A stretch of DNA of 64,000 nucleotides from Marisediminicola antarctica (GCF_009930795.1 NZ_CP017146.1:1860001-1924000); one strand, 5' to 3'. Shown: positions 42,096 through 53,037, numbered from the stretch's first letter. Translations and numbers: made by a program. The notes: generated by a model not told the origin, from the sequence alone.

Positions 42096-45000
42096 ATGAA
42101 CTACCCCAAGGGATTTAGCCCGGATGCCGGCGCAGCGCGACCGGTCTCGCCGTCGCCGAACTTCCCGGCCATCGAGCGCGGCATCCTCGCGTTCTGGAAA
42201 GGCGACGAGACCTTCCGCGCCTCGATCGAGAACCGCGAGGGCTGCCGTGAGTGGACCTTCTACGACGGACCGCCGTTCGCCAACGGACTGCCGCACTACG
42301 GCCACCTCCTCACCGGGTACGCAAAGGACCTCTTCCCCAGGTTCCAGACCATGCGCGGGCTGCAGGTGCACCGCCGATTCGGCTGGGACACCCACGGGCT
42401 GCCCGCCGAGCTCGAGGCGATGCGCCAGCTCGGCATCACCGAGAAGCACCAGATCGACGAGATGGGCATCGCCGCGTTCAACGATGTGGCCCGCAAATCG
42501 GTGCTGGAGTACACGGGGGAGTGGGAGGAGTACGTCACGCGGCAGGCCCGTTGGGTCGACTTCGAGAACGACTATAAGACCCTCGACGTCACCTTCATGG
42601 AGTCCGTGATCTGGGCCTTCAAGCAGTTGTACGACAAGGGCCTCGCCTACGAGGGATTCCGGGTGTTGCCGTACTGCTGGCACGACCAGACGCCGCTCTC
42701 GAACCACGAGCTGCGCATGGACGACGACGTCTACAAGATGCGCCAGGACCAGTCGGTCACGGTCACCTTCCCGCTCGACGGCGTCAAGGCCGAGGCGCTC
42801 GGCCTCACCGCCGTGAAAGCCCTCGCCTGGACGACGACACCGTGGACGCTGCCCACCAACGCAGCCCTCGCCGTCGGGCCGGACATCGAGTACTCCGTTA
42901 TCCCGAGCGGCCCGCTCGGCGCCGGCGATGGGTCGGCCGAGGGCGTGGCCTCCTACCTCCTCGCGAGCGACACAGTCGGCGCTTACCTCAAGGACCTCGG
43001 CTATGCCTCGATCGACGAGGCACGCGCCGCCGTCACTTCGACGGTGCTCGGCAGCGAGCTCGACGGTGTCACCTACGACCGGCTGTGGGACTACTACGCC
43101 GACGCCGAGGAGTGGGGCACCGAGAACGCCTGGCAGATACTCGTCGCGGACTACGTCGCGACGGGCGAGGGCACGGGTATCGTGCACCAGGCACCCGCCT
43201 ACGGCGAGGACGACCAGGTCGTGTGCGCCGCCGCCGGCATCCCCGTCATCATCTCGGTCGACGACGGCGGCAAGTTCCTGCCGCAGATTGAGGAAGTCGC
43301 GGGGCTCCAGGTATTCGAGGCCAACAAGACGCTCATCCAGCTGCTGCGCACCGGCGGGCGCCTGCTGCGCCTCGCCAGCTACGAGCACAGCTACCCGCAC
43401 TGCTGGCGCTGCCGCAATCCGCTAATCTACAAGGCCGTCTCGAGCTGGTTCGTACGCGTGACGCAGTTTCGCGACCGGATGGGCGAGCTCAACGAGCAGA
43501 TCAACTGGGTGCCCGAGAACGTCAAGCACGGCCAGTTCGGCAAGTGGATCGGCAATGCCCGCGACTGGTCGATCTCGCGCAACCGCTACTGGGGATCTCC
43601 CATCCCGGTGTGGAAGAGCGACGACCCCGAGTACCCCCGCATCGACGTCTACGGCTCGCTCGACGAGCTCGAGGCGGACTTCGGGGTACGCCCGACCGAC
43701 CTGCACCGTCCCTACATCGACGAGCTCACCCGCCCCAACCCGGACGACCCCACCGGTACCTCGACGATGCGTCGCATCGAGGACGTCCTCGACGTCTGGT
43801 TCGACTCCGGCTCGATGCCCTTCGCGCAGGTTCACTACCCGTTCGAGAACCAGGACTGGTTCGAGAACCACAACCCCGCCGACTTCATCGTCGAGTACAT
43901 CGGCCAAACGCGCGGCTGGTTCTATACCCTGCACGCCCTGTCGACGGCGATTTTCGACCGCCCCGCGTTCAGCAATGTCGTGAGCCACGGCATCGTGCTC
44001 GGCTCCGACGGGCAGAAGATGTCGAAGAGCCTCAACAACTACCCCAACGTCAGCGAAGTCTTCGACCGTGACGGTGCGGACGCGATGCGCTGGTTCCTCA
44101 TGTCGAGCTCGGTGATCCGTGGCGGCAACCTCGTCGTCACAGAGGAGGGCATCCGCGAATCCGTACGGCAGTTCATCCTGCCCGTCTGGAACACCTGGTA
44201 CTTCTTCACCCTTTACGCGAACGCCGCCGGGTACGACGCGACCTGGCGCACGGACTCGAGCGATGTTCTCGACCGGTATCTGCTCGCCAAGACCCGCCTG
44301 CTCATCCACGAGGTCGAGGCGCAGCTCGAGGCTCTCGACAGCCCGGCAGCCACGGCGACCCTGCGCGACTTCGCCGATGTTCTCACCAACTGGTATGTGC
44401 GCCGCAGCCGCGACCGGTTCTGGGCGGGCGATGACCGCGACGCGTTCGACACGCTCTACACCGTGCTCGAGACGGTGACCCGGGTCGCCGCCCCGCTCAT
44501 CCCGCTCATCGGCGAGGAGATCTGGCAGGGGCTCACCGGCGGACGCAGCGTTCACCTCACCGACTGGCCGGACGCCGGGGCGTTCCCGGCGGACGCCGCG
44601 CTCGTCAGCGCGATGGACCGGGTGCGGGAGATCGCCTCCTCGGCGCTTGCCCTGCGCAAGGCGACCGGCAAGCGCGTGCGGCTTCCGCTGGCCGAGCTCA
44701 CGGTCGTCGCCGAGTCGATCGACGGGCTGTCTGACTTCTCCGACATCCTGCGTGACGAGCTCAACGTGAAGAAGGTCTCGCTCAGGGTCCTCGAGGAGTC
44801 GAGCCTGGGTGAGTTCGGCATCACGAAGCGCCTCAGCGTGAACTCTCGGGTGGTCGGCCCACGGATCGGCAAGAACGTGCAGGTCGTGATCAGGGCGTCG
44901 AAGTCCGGCGACTGGGAGCAGACCGACGGTGGAGTCGTCGTCGGCGGGATCGAGTTGCTGGCGGGCGAATTCGAGCTCGAGCTGCAATCGGCGGATGACT

Positions 45001-45401
45001 CGAAGGCGATCGAATTCCTGCCCGGCGGCGGATTCGTGCTGCTCGACACTGCGACGACACCCGAGCTCGAGGCGGAGGGCCTGGCCCGCGACCTCGTGCG
45101 GGCGATCCAAGACACCCGCAAGGCCGCCGGTTTCAAGGTGAGCGACCGAATCGACCTGACCCTGTCATTCGGATCCGAGTCGGAATTCTCCGGAACCCGG
45201 GCCTATGAGAGCATGATCGGCGAGGAAACGCTCGCGACCACACTCTCGACCTCGTGGCACGCCCCCGTCGAACTCGACACGGCCGCCGCCGTCGCCGGCG
45301 AGGCGGGCGCCTACCGGGCCACCGTGCCCGCCGGCCGTTACTCCAACAATGAAGCAATCGTCATCGAGCTGTCGGTGCACGGAAGGGGTGTCGATGTCTA
45401 A
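42096..45401 (+). CDS. ileS: Isoleucyl-tRNA synthetase
   Basis: 1101 residues, the length of the long (eukaryote-like, type 2) IleRS. Class I motif appears as HYGH in [16 protein letters not shown] near residue 66; [10 protein letters not shown] near residue 639. The editing domain includes [17 protein letters not shown]. The conserved [13 protein letters not shown] is present. Controlled by the T-box leader. The type 2 form is less sensitive to mupirocin than the bacterial type 1 form (family knowledge). folC follows with overlap. Confidence 0.97.
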   Translation: MNYPKGFSPDAGAARPVSPSPNFPAIERGILAFWKGDETFRASIENREGCREWTFYDGPPFANGLPHYGHLLTGYAKDLFPRFQTMRGLQVHRRFGWDTHGLPAELEAMRQLGITEKHQIDEMGIAAFNDVARKSVLEYTGEWEEYVTRQARWVDFENDYKTLDVTFMESVIWAFKQLYDKGLAYEGFRVLPYCWHDQTPLSNHELRMDDDVYKMRQDQSVTVTFPLDGVKAEALGLTAVKALAWTTTPWTLPTNAALAVGPDIEYSVIPSGPLGAGDGSAEGVASYLLASDTVGAYLKDLGYASIDEARAAVTSTVLGSELDGVTYDRLWDYYADAEEWGTENAWQILVADYVATGEGTGIVHQAPAYGEDDQVVCAAAGIPVIISVDDGGKFLPQIEEVAGLQVFEANKTLIQLLRTGGRLLRLASYEHSYPHCWRCRNPLIYKAVSSWFVRVTQFRDRMGELNEQINWVPENVKHGQFGKWIGNARDWSISRNRYWGSPIPVWKSDDPEYPRIDVYGSLDELEADFGVRPTDLHRPYIDELTRPNPDDPTGTSTMRRIEDVLDVWFDSGSMPFAQVHYPFENQDWFENHNPADFIVEYIGQTRGWFYTLHALSTAIFDRPAFSNVVSHGIVLGSDGQKMSKSLNNYPNVSEVFDRDGADAMRWFLMSSSVIRGGNLVVTEEGIRESVRQFILPVWNTWYFFTLYANAAGYDATWRTDSSDVLDRYLLAKTRLLIHEVEAQLEALDSPAATATLRDFADVLTNWYVRRSRDRFWAGDDRDAFDTLYTVLETVTRVAAPLIPLIGEEIWQGLTGGRSVHLTDWPDAGAFPADAALVSAMDRVREIASSALALRKATGKRVRLPLAELTVVAESIDGLSDFSDILRDELNVKKVSLRVLEESSLGEFGITKRLSVNSRVVGPRIGKNVQVVIRASKSGDWEQTDGGVVVGGIELLAGEFELELQSADDSKAIEFLPGGGFVLLDTATTPELEAEGLARDLVRAIQDTRKAAGFKVSDRIDLTLSFGSESEFSGTRAYESMIGEETLATTLSTSWHAPVELDTAAAVAGEAGAYRATVPAGRYSNNEAIVIELSVHGRGVDV

Positions 45402-46785
45402 GAACCGCGACGCAGAAGATCCTGAACTGAGCAACGACGCGCTCTTCCAGGCGCAGGCCGATCGCGTCTACGGCGAGCTGCTGGCCCGCATCGGTGAGGC
45501 CAACCCGCAGCCGAGGCTCGGGCCGACCCGCAAGGTGCTCGAGCTGCTCGGCGACCCGCAGCGCACCTACCCGATCATCCACATCACAGGAACGAACGGC
45601 AAGACGAGCACGAGCCGCATTACCGAGAGCATCCTGCGTGCCTACGGGCTTCGCACCGGGCTGATGATCAGCCCGCACCTCGTGCGCGTCAACGAGCGCA
45701 TCGTGGTCGACGGCGAGCCCATCTCGAACGAGGCCTTCGTCGCCAACTGGGACGACATCGCCCCGTACATCGCGATGGTCGACAACGAGCTGATTGAGGC
45801 GGGCGAGCTCGCGCTCACGTATTTCGAGGCGCTCACCGCGCTCGCGTTCGCGTGCTTCGCGGATGCCCCGGTCGACGTCGCCGTGATCGAGGTCGGCATG
45901 GGCGGCGAATGGGACTCCACGAATGTCGGTGACGGCCAGGTCGCGGTGTTCACCCCGATCTCGCTCGACCACACCCAGCGGCTCGGCAACACCGTGCTCG
46001 AGATCGCCAAGACCAAATCGGGCATCATCAAGCCACTCGCGAGCGTTGTCACCGCAGTGCAGCAGCCCGACGCTCTCGCGGTGCTCCGGCACGCGGCCGA
46101 GCTCACCGAGTCCACCGTCGTCGCCCAGGGCGAGGAGTTCGCTCTGATCGAGAACTCCGTTGCAGTGGGGGGACAGGTGATCAGCGTCAAGGGCCTCGCT
46201 GGCACCTACCGCGACCTCTTCCTGCCGCTGTTCGGAGACCATCAGGCGCAGAACGCCGCGGTTGCGATCGCCGCGGTCGAATCGTTCCTCGGCGGCGGCA
46301 GCCAGATGCTCGTGGGAGACGTACTCGCCGAGGGAATCGGCACCGCGACCTCACCGGGACGGCTGCAGGTTGTCGGGGTCGAGCCGAGTGTGCTCGTGGA
46401 TGCCGCGCACAATCCCGACGGGGCGGGCGCGCTCGCGTCCGCGGTGGCGACGTACTTCACCTTCGACGAGGTCTGCGTCGTGGTTGCCGCGCTCGATGAG
46501 AAGGACGCCGCTGGCATCATCGGCGCGCTCACCCCGATCGCGAGCCGTTTCCACGTCACCCGGTCGAGCTCGGCTCGCGCCATCGACGAGGACGAGCTGG
46601 GCGAGATCGTGCGCGAAGTGGCCGGACCCGATTCGTACGAGGTCTTCGCTGGTGCCGAGGAGGCGCTCGCGAGCGCCCGCGAGTGGGCGAGGGGAGCGGC
46701 GAAGCGGGCCGTGCTCGTCACCGGGTCGGTCACGCTTGTCGGTGACGCCATTGCCATCGCCGATCGCGAGGGCTGGAAGAGGTGA
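45394..46785 (+). CDS. folC: Bifunctional folylpolyglutamate synthase / dihydrofolate synthase
   Basis: 463 residues from ATG 45394, which overlaps the ileS stop and has GGAAGGGG upstream. Mur-ligase fold: P-loop [13 protein letters not shown] near residue 63, [25 protein letters not shown] and [10 protein letters not shown] with the family's catalytic residues. [12 protein letters not shown] marks the C-terminal ligand domain. Adds glutamate to folates in the cytosol. Followed by DUF4233 and ndk with overlapping starts. Confidence 0.95.
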   Translation: MSKNRDAEDPELSNDALFQAQADRVYGELLARIGEANPQPRLGPTRKVLELLGDPQRTYPIIHITGTNGKTSTSRITESILRAYGLRTGLMISPHLVRVNERIVVDGEPISNEAFVANWDDIAPYIAMVDNELIEAGELALTYFEALTALAFACFADAPVDVAVIEVGMGGEWDSTNVGDGQVAVFTPISLDHTQRLGNTVLEIAKTKSGIIKPLASVVTAVQQPDALAVLRHAAELTESTVVAQGEEFALIENSVAVGGQVISVKGLAGTYRDLFLPLFGDHQAQNAAVAIAAVESFLGGGSQMLVGDVLAEGIGTATSPGRLQVVGVEPSVLVDAAHNPDGAGALASAVATYFTFDEVCVVVAALDEKDAAGIIGALTPIASRFHVTRSSSARAIDEDELGEIVREVAGPDSYEVFAGAEEALASAREWARGAAKRAVLVTGSVTLVGDAIAIADREGWKR

Positions 46786-47195
46786 GCCCGCGCGAACGAC
46801 GGGCGCCACGGCGCAGATCGGCCACCGAATCGCTGCTCTCGATCGTGCTCGTGCTCGAGGCGCTGCTGGTGTTCTTCCTGACCCTCGTCGTGTTCGCGCT
46901 CGACGCGCTGCCCCCGGCCGCGGCATTCATCGGCGGGGGAGTGCTGTTCGTGGCTCTCCTCGCCCTCGGGCGCGTCATGCGCTACGAGTGGGCGGTCTGG
47001 GTCGGCTGGCTGATGCAGCTTGTCATCATCCTCACCGGCCTGCTCGAGCCGCTCATGTTCGGAATCGGCGCGATCTTCGTGGCCCTCTGGACCTACTGCT
47101 TCATCACCGGCCGACGACTCGACAAGCGAAACGCCGCGCTTTTCCCCGACGACAGCACCGATACCTCCACCACCGACACGAAGGAAACCCCATGA
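46782..47195 (+). CDS. DUF4233 membrane protein
   Basis: 137 residues from a GTG that overlaps the folC stop (GTGA). Four hydrophobic helices, with the start SIVLVLEALLVFFLTLVVFAL and WAVWVGWLMQLVIILTGLLEP, typical of DUF4233, which is nearly always found between folC and ndk in actinobacteria. Function unknown. A charged N-terminal tail (RERRAPRRR) is probably cytosolic. Confidence 0.9.
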   Translation: MSPRERRAPRRRSATESLLSIVLVLEALLVFFLTLVVFALDALPPAAAFIGGGVLFVALLALGRVMRYEWAVWVGWLMQLVIILTGLLEPLMFGIGAIFVALWTYCFITGRRLDKRNAALFPDDSTDTSTTDTKETP

Positions 47196-47611
47196 CACAC
47201 GTCGAAGAAACACTCGTTCTGATCAAGCCCGACGGAGTCGTGCGCAACCTCACGGGAGAGATCCTGCGGCGCATCGAGGCCAAGGGCTACAAGCTCGTCG
47301 ACATCAAGCTCGTCGAGGCCGACCGCGGCCGGCTCGGCACGCACTATGAAGAGCACGCTGGCAAGCCGTTCTACGAGCCTCTCCTTGAATTCATGGAGAG
47401 CGGTCCATCCGTGGCGATCCGCGTCGCCGGAAACCGCGTCATCGAGGGCTTCCGCGTACTCGCGGGAACGACCGATCCGACCACGGCTGCCGCCGGCACG
47501 ATCCGCGGCGACCTGGGCCGCGACTGGGGCCTCGCCGTACAGCAGAACCTCGTGCACGGCTCGGACTCCCCGGAGTCGGCCGAACGCGAACTGGCCCTCT
47601 GGTTCGACTAG
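47192..47611 (+). CDS. ndk: Nucleoside-diphosphate kinase
   Basis: 139 residues from ATG 47192, ATGA overlap with the DUF4233 gene. LVLIKPDGVVRN at the N-terminus, HYEEHAGKPFYEPLLEFMESGP in the core and NLVHGSDSPESAERE with the phosphorylated His122. Balances NTP pools by ping-pong phosphotransfer. Its stop shares CTAG with the convergent VKOR gene. Confidence 0.98.
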   Translation: MTHVEETLVLIKPDGVVRNLTGEILRRIEAKGYKLVDIKLVEADRGRLGTHYEEHAGKPFYEPLLEFMESGPSVAIRVAGNRVIEGFRVLAGTTDPTTAAAGTIRGDLGRDWGLAVQQNLVHGSDSPESAERELALWFD

Positions 47612-48207
47612 AGGTAACGGATCACGTCGAGTCGCAGCTGGGCGAGCAGCGCGACGACGATGTAGCAGAGCAGGGTGAGGAAGGGCGTCCACGCGTAGGC
47701 CCCACCCAGGGCTCGCCGTAGCCTGCCAGGCAAGGGGATCACGCCAGCCTTCACGTTGTACAGGGTCACGGCGATGAACGCGGGAATCGTGACCGACCAG
47801 ACGACCATGCACCACGGGCACAGCGTGCCCAGGTAGTAGATGCTCGTGCTGATCAGGTAGGCGACGAAGGCCAACGCCCCGAGTAGGCCCAGATTGAACA
47901 GTGCCCAGAACCAGCGGGCGAAGCGGGCGCCGGCCAGCACCCCGACCCCGACGGCGATCACCGCAGTGAACCCCGCGAGCCCGATGAGCGGATTCGGGAA
48001 CCCGAACGTCGACCCCTGGGCGGACTCAAGATTCTTGGTGCACTGCACCAGCACACTGAAGTCACAGCCGGCCGCCTCGCCCGGATTGACAAGTCCGGCG
48101 AACTTTTCAAGCGTGAGAGCAAACGCCGCGACGAAGCCGACCACCCCGGCAAAAACCAAGAAAATCGCAAGCGGAATGGGGCGGCTGGTTCGAGCTGTGG
48201 AGGTCAC
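47608..48207 (-). CDS. Vitamin K epoxide reductase (VKOR) family membrane protein
   Basis: 199 residues from GTG 48207; the 57-residue upstream extension is rejected because it runs through promoter-like DNA. Four or five membrane helices. CDFSVLVQCTKN provides the loop cysteine pair and GTLCPWCMVVW the CPWC redox centre. In actinobacteria VKOR replaces DsbB and reoxidises secreted DsbA-like thiol oxidases, passing electrons to menaquinone. No DsbA gene is adjacent. It overlaps the ndk stop by 4 nt. Confidence 0.92.
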   Translation of the reverse strand: MTSTARTSRPIPLAIFLVFAGVVGFVAAFALTLEKFAGLVNPGEAAGCDFSVLVQCTKNLESAQGSTFGFPNPLIGLAGFTAVIAVGVGVLAGARFARWFWALFNLGLLGALAFVAYLISTSIYYLGTLCPWCMVVWSVTIPAFIAVTLYNVKAGVIPLPGRLRRALGGAYAWTPFLTLLCYIVVALLAQLRLDVIRYL

Positions 48208-48213
48208 TCTCGG

Positions 48214-48219
48214 ATTATC
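48214..48219 (-). promoter_or_regulatory. -10 element giving a leaderless VKOR transcript
   Basis: On the minus strand GATAAT ends six bases before the GTG at 48207, so transcription would start at or within a base or two of the initiation codon. The -35 is weak. Confidence 0.4.
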
Positions 48220-48586
48220 GCACGGAGTAAATGCGGCAGAAATTGCGGGTGCATGCGATAATTTCGGGTAGTCATCCGAGCCGCGCTCGGACGACGCCAA
48301 AGAAGGCTTTCCGGGCATCAAACCGGACCGCTCCATTAAGTGCAGCGTCGGATAGCCAGTTCCGTTCAGTGAGACCAAAGACGATCGCCATCAGGGCCAG
48401 ATGATCCCGGGCCACATATCCGGGATGCCTGCACTACGACCACCGAGCGTGTTCGCACGGTTCGAGGCACCTGGCTGATGGCGCAACCGATAAGAATTCG
48501 CGGGAGCTGGCCAGCGCCAGTGAGCGCTCGAGAGAGTACCCGACGGACAGCGCGGCTGGCCGGAGCGGGCTAGGAGTGCACCAGTA
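48220..48586 (+). other. Gene-free region upstream of RNase E/G
   Basis: About 370 bp with no gene. A plus-strand GATAAT at 48256-48261 is a candidate -10, which would give RNase E/G an mRNA leader of about 320 nt. Long leaders of this kind are the site of autoregulation in E. coli rne; no specific element was recognised here. Confidence 0.35.
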
Positions 48587-51349
48587 ATGGTGGAATACAA
48601 CGAAAACAACGACGAGACACCGCGCAAGCGCAAGGGACTCTTCGGGTCCCGCCGCGTCAGAAGCGCCGATATGGTTCCCGCCGAGCAGTCGGCAGCGCCG
48701 GTTCCGGATGCTGTCGAGCCGCGCGAGCAGCCTGCCGCTGAGCAGCCTGTTGCCGAGCAGCCCGCCGCCGAGCAGCCTGCCGCCGAGCAGCCCGTTGCCG
48801 AGCAGCCCGCCCTGGAGCAGGCTGTGGCGCAGCGAGCATCCCGCTCACGCCGCGCGAGCAGTGCATCCGCGGCCGCCGCGCCCACGGAGAACCCGACCGA
48901 GGAGGCAGCGCCGGCGGAGCCCGTGACGGCGCGCCGCACGCGCCAGAGCGCTGCGAAGTCGACCGCGACCCGGTCCACGGCGGCGAGCCGCGCGACTAAG
49001 GCCAAGGCCGAGACCCCTGCCCCAGACGAGGCCCCTGCCGCGGACGGGACCCCTGCCGCAGACGACACCGCAGAGCAGTCGACCGAGCAGTCGGCTGAGC
49101 AGCCCACCACGCCCGAGGCACCGGCCGCACCCGCGCGCCCCTCGACGTCGCTCCTGTTCCAGGCGCCCGAGTTGCCGGCCTACGCGCCGCGCCAGCAGTC
49201 GCGGGACAACCGCGGCGGCAACGACCGCGACAACCGCGGCGAGTCGCGCGACGACGGCCGTGACGAGGACGAGCAGACGACCGTCCGCCGCCGCTCGCGC
49301 CGCCGCTCCGGTGAGGAAGACCGAGACACGGGCAGCTCCAACCCGCGCAACACCGTTGTCAAGGTGCGCACGCCCCGCCCGCAGCCGGAACCGATCACCG
49401 AACCGCAGCGCATCAAGGGATCCACGCGCCTCGAGGCGAAGAAGCAGCGCCGCCGCGACGGCCGTGACGCCGGGCGCCGCAGGCCCGTCATCACCGAGGC
49501 CGAGTTCCTGGCCCGCCGGGAGAGTGTCGACCGCGTCATGGTCGTGCGGGCGAAGTTCGGCCGCATCCAGATCGGCGTGCTCGAAGACGGCGTGCTCTCC
49601 GAGCACTACGTCGCGAAGGCCCAGGAGGCGAGCCTGATCGGCAACGTCTACCTCGGCCGGGTGCAGAACGTGCTCCCGAGCATGGAGGCAGCATTCGTCG
49701 ACATCGGGCGCGGCCGGAACGCCGTGCTCTACTCCGGCGAGGTCGACTGGGATGCCGCCGCCCTGGAGAACTCCTCCGGAGGAAGCCAGGCGCGTCGCAT
49801 CGAGCTCGCCCTCAAGCCGGGCGACAAGGTGCTCGTGCAGGTCACCAAGGACCCGATCGGCCATAAGGGCGCCCGCCTGACGAGCCAGGTCTCGCTCCCC
49901 GGCCGCTACCTCGTCTATGTGCCCAACGGCTCCATGAACGGGATCAGCCGCAAGCTGCCCGACACCGAGCGAGCCCGCCTGAAGAAGATTCTCAAGGAGG
50001 TCCTACCCGAGAACGTGGGCGTCATCGTGCGCACCGCAGCCGAGGGCGCGACCGACGAGCAGCTCACCCTCGACGTCAACCGTCTTACCTCGCAGTGGGC
50101 GCGCATCAGCGAGACCATCGAGAAGGCCCAGGCGCCTGCGCTGCTCCACAGCGAACCCGACCTGCTCGTCAAGATCGTCAGGGATGTCTTCAATGAAGAC
50201 TTCCAGAAGCTCATCATCGAGGGTCAGGATGCCGAGGAGACGATTTCGAGCTACCTCGCCCAGGTCGCACCCGACCTTGTCGACCGCATCGAGCGCTACG
50301 AGTCCGAGACTGACTCGTTCGACGCGCACCGCATCTCGGAGCAGATCGAGAAGGCGCTCGACCGCAAGGTCTGGCTCCCGTCCGGCGGCTCGCTCGTCAT
50401 CGACCGCACCGAGGCGATGACTGTCGTCGACGTCAACACCGGTAAGTTCGTCGGCTCCGGGGGCAACCTCGAGGAGACGGTCACGATGAACAACCTCGAG
50501 GCAGCCGAGGAGCTGGTGCGCCAGCTTCGGCTGCGCGACATCGGTGGGATCATCGTGGTCGACTTCATCGATATGGTGCTCGAGTCCAACCGCGACCTCG
50601 TGTTGCGCCGACTCGTCGAGTGCCTCAGCCGCGATCGAACCAAGCACCAGGTCGCCGAGGTCACCTCGCTCGGACTCGTGCAGATGACTCGCAAGAAGCT
50701 CGGACTCGGTCTGATCGAGTCGTTCAGCGAGAACTGCGAGGTCTGCGCGGGCCGCGGAATCGTCATCCACCACGACCCGGCCACCAAGCACCGCCAGTCG
50801 CCGCAGCCGGAGACCGGCCGCCGCGGCCGCAAGGGCGGCAACGGGGGAGGGCCCACCCCTCCGGCGCCGAAGTCCGGCACGGGAACCCACGCGATCACGG
50901 AGGACGCCCGCAATGCCCTCGCCAAGATCGCGACGTCGACGATTCTCACCCAGGTCGAGGCTCACGCCAAGGCCGAGACGGCACCGGCCGAGCAGTCGGT
51001 GAGCCAGCTGGCCGCGCTCGCGGTCGAGCAGCCCGCCGAGGAGCCCGCCGAGCAGCCCGCCGAGCAGCAGGCGACCGTCGAGGTCGTCGCGCCCGTCCGG
51101 GTCGAGGCACCCGCGGAGACAGCCGCGGAGACACCCGCCGAGACTCCGGTCGCGATTTTCGACCTTCCCCTGAAGAGGCAGACGCGCGCGCCTCGCAAGA
51201 TCTCGACGCATGATGCCGAGCAGATTCTCGACTCGGTGCTCGACGCGCTTCCCGAGCCGCGCCAGGCCGGACAGGGGCGCGTGCGCACCTCCCGCCGCGC
51301 ATCCTCGGCCGGAACCGTGTCGGCACCGGCCGACGGCTCGCAGAACTAG
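48587..51349 (+). CDS. rne: Ribonuclease E/G
   Basis: 920 residues. An acidic, disordered N-terminal extension of about 300 residues contains repeats of AEQPA/AEQPV (residues about 44-85) and an Arg-rich region (DNRGGNDRDNRGE). The catalytic core follows: S1 domain near IGVLEDGVLSEHYVAK, RNase E/G domain with VDVNTGKFVG and IIVVDFIDM (metal-binding Asp residues), and Zn-link CEVCAGRG near residue 716. The C-terminal arm is again Ala/Glu/Pro-rich. In actinobacteria RNase E/G matures rRNA and 5S RNA and degrades mRNA. The extra N-terminal arm is typical of the actinobacterial form. Confidence 0.95.
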   Translation: MVEYNENNDETPRKRKGLFGSRRVRSADMVPAEQSAAPVPDAVEPREQPAAEQPVAEQPAAEQPAAEQPVAEQPALEQAVAQRASRSRRASSASAAAAPTENPTEEAAPAEPVTARRTRQSAAKSTATRSTAASRATKAKAETPAPDEAPAADGTPAADDTAEQSTEQSAEQPTTPEAPAAPARPSTSLLFQAPELPAYAPRQQSRDNRGGNDRDNRGESRDDGRDEDEQTTVRRRSRRRSGEEDRDTGSSNPRNTVVKVRTPRPQPEPITEPQRIKGSTRLEAKKQRRRDGRDAGRRRPVITEAEFLARRESVDRVMVVRAKFGRIQIGVLEDGVLSEHYVAKAQEASLIGNVYLGRVQNVLPSMEAAFVDIGRGRNAVLYSGEVDWDAAALENSSGGSQARRIELALKPGDKVLVQVTKDPIGHKGARLTSQVSLPGRYLVYVPNGSMNGISRKLPDTERARLKKILKEVLPENVGVIVRTAAEGATDEQLTLDVNRLTSQWARISETIEKAQAPALLHSEPDLLVKIVRDVFNEDFQKLIIEGQDAEETISSYLAQVAPDLVDRIERYESETDSFDAHRISEQIEKALDRKVWLPSGGSLVIDRTEAMTVVDVNTGKFVGSGGNLEETVTMNNLEAAEELVRQLRLRDIGGIIVVDFIDMVLESNRDLVLRRLVECLSRDRTKHQVAEVTSLGLVQMTRKKLGLGLIESFSENCEVCAGRGIVIHHDPATKHRQSPQPETGRRGRKGGNGGGPTPPAPKSGTGTHAITEDARNALAKIATSTILTQVEAHAKAETAPAEQSVSQLAALAVEQPAEEPAEQPAEQQATVEVVAPVRVEAPAETAAETPAETPVAIFDLPLKRQTRAPRKISTHDAEQILDSVLDALPEPRQAGQGRVRTSRRASSAGTVSAPADGSQN

Positions 51350-51352
51350 TCC

Positions 51353-51384
51353 GCTCGTCGCGGCGGGAGACCGCCGCGACGAGC
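51353..51384. terminator. Hairpin between convergent genes
   Basis: Perfect 14-bp stem GCTCGTCGCGGCGG / CCGCCGCGACGAGC with loop GAGA, between the RNase E/G stop and the antiporter stop. No U-tract on either side, so termination efficiency is uncertain. Confidence 0.6.
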
Positions 51385-51389
51385 GTCAA

Positions 51390-52496
51390 CTACGGCGCTT
51401 GGTCGTCGGCTTTCGTGGCGCGACCGCGGTGGACGCCGACCTCGTACGAGGTGACGACGATGAGCGTGACGGCGACCAGCGGAAGCACGAACCACAGCAT
51501 GACAGTGGTGAAACCGTCGGCGGCATCATGCTGGGTCGAAGCGAGCACCAGATACAGCGTGTAGGCGACGTAGAGAAGCACGAACAGCGCACCCTCCCAC
51601 CGGGCAACGATGAACCCCGTGAAGGCGATCGGCAACAGGGCGACGGCGGTGGCGAGCATGAGCGGCAAGTCGAGGGCGATCGCGGCCGCCGGTACCGGAA
51701 TACCCTCGCCGAAGATGATCGCGGGCAGGCCCAGCACCAGTCCGATATTGAAGATGTTGCTGCCGACAATGTTGCCGACGGCCATGTCGCGCTCTCCGCG
51801 GCGCAGCGCGATGATCGAGGTGGCGAGCTCGGGCAACGAGGTCCCGATCGCGACGACGGTGAGCCCGACGATGAGGCTGCTGACACCAAGGCCGGTCGCG
51901 ATGCTGACCGCGCCGTCGACGAGGAACTGAGCTCCGAGCACGAGCAGGCCGATACCCGCGGCCAGCAGCAGACCCGCGAGCCACAGTGGAACCGGTGTGC
52001 TGTTGAGGGGCATCGTGTCGGGCGATGCGCTCGGGTCGGGGACCTCGCGTCGACCGACGACGATGCTCATGACCGTGTGGATTACAAGACCGGCGAGCAA
52101 CAGCACGCCGTCAAGAACGCCGATTTGCCCATCGAGGCTCACGACCACGAGCGCGACAGACAACCCCACCATCACTGGAATGTCGAATCGAACGAGCTGC
52201 CGTTTGATGAGGAGCGGGCTGATGAGTGCCGAGAGCCCGAGGATGACGAGGATGTTGACGATGTTGCTACCGACCACGTTGCCGACCGCGAGGTCGGGCT
52301 CCCCCTCGATGACCGCACCAACCGTCACTGCAAGTTCGGGGGCCGACGTCGCGGCGGAGACGACCACGAGGCCGATGACGAGCGGTGAGATACCCACGCG
52401 GGTCGCGATCGTCGAGGCACCCCGCACGAGCGCTTCACCGCCCGCAATGAGCAGCACAAGGCCACCGATGACCATGACGATGTCGAGAGTGTCCAC
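51390..52496 (-). CDS. Calcium/sodium antiporter (CaCA family, YrbG-like)
   Basis: 368 residues, ten or eleven helices in two inverted repeats. The alpha-repeats are visible: SAATSAPELAVTVGA plus GNVVGSNIVNILVILGL in the first half, and AIGTSLPELATSIIA plus GNIVGSNIFNIGLVLGL in the second. Exchanges Ca2+ for Na+ or H+ across the membrane; the ion specificity is assigned from the family only. Confidence 0.95.
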   Translation of the reverse strand: MDTLDIVMVIGGLVLLIAGGEALVRGASTIATRVGISPLVIGLVVVSAATSAPELAVTVGAVIEGEPDLAVGNVVGSNIVNILVILGLSALISPLLIKRQLVRFDIPVMVGLSVALVVVSLDGQIGVLDGVLLLAGLVIHTVMSIVVGRREVPDPSASPDTMPLNSTPVPLWLAGLLLAAGIGLLVLGAQFLVDGAVSIATGLGVSSLIVGLTVVAIGTSLPELATSIIALRRGERDMAVGNIVGSNIFNIGLVLGLPAIIFGEGIPVPAAAIALDLPLMLATAVALLPIAFTGFIVARWEGALFVLLYVAYTLYLVLASTQHDAADGFTTVMLWFVLPLVAVTLIVVTSYEVGVHRGRATKADDQAP

Positions 52497-52610
52497 GAGT
52501 TCAGACTATTGTCCCGCAACCCGTGGGCCGACTGTGCCGGTGCTCCCTGTCGTGTCGGTCATGGATGCCTGCCGCTCGACTGTGCCGAACGACTGCGCCG
52601 AACGGCCACC

Positions 52611-52886
52611 TCAGGCGGTACCGCGGCGCTCGGCCTGCGAGACGCGCAGGCCGCTCGCACGAAGCCGCAGCACGAGTTCCCGGTTCGACACCGGCACGGC
52701 TCCCGCCGCGACAAGTGCGTCGTAGCGCTCGGCGGGCACGTCGTAGTGGTCCCGGTCGAATCCGCGCACTGGTACGCCGCAGCGGACCGCGAAGTCGTGC
52801 AACTCCTCGAGCGAGACATCGCTCACCAGGTGCGACCACAGCGTGTGGTGGGCGGGCCACATAGGCTTGTCGATAAGCACTGCCAT
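52611..52886 (-). CDS. DUF4031 protein
   Basis: 91 residues. MAVLIDKPMWPAHHTLWSHL, EELHDFAVRCGVP and FDRDHYDVPAERYDALV are the conserved core of DUF4031, a small actinobacterial family of unknown function with His and Asp residues that could bind metal. It stands alone on the minus strand, upstream of the antiporter gene. Confidence 0.88.
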   Translation of the reverse strand: MAVLIDKPMWPAHHTLWSHLVSDVSLEELHDFAVRCGVPVRGFDRDHYDVPAERYDALVAAGAVPVSNRELVLRLRASGLRVSQAERRGTA

Positions 52887-53007
52887 GGGGTGATTCTAGG
52901 CACGGGGGAGCGGAACGGATGGCGCGGGTGACACCGCTCATGCTGCTCGCCGGAGTTCTGATGTGGGTCTGGCCTGGCAACTCACAGCAACACGCTGCCG
53001 GTCAGGT

Positions 53008-53037
53008 TTGACCCTGCATGGTTTGTTCGCGTATTGT
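53008..53037 (+). promoter_or_regulatory. Promoter of rplU
   Basis: TTGACC (53008-53013), 18-bp spacer, TATTGT (53032-53037). Predicted start near 53044 gives an 85-nt leader before the GTG at 53129. Confidence 0.6.

Noticed and set aside
43422-45110. 562-residue minus-strand ORF inside ileS
   Set aside because: Antisense of the ileS second half; Val/Arg/Glu-rich shadow with no family resemblance.
46262-47191. 310-residue N-terminal extension of Ndk
   Set aside because: Shadow of folC and DUF4233; the true Ndk start has the canonical N-terminus.
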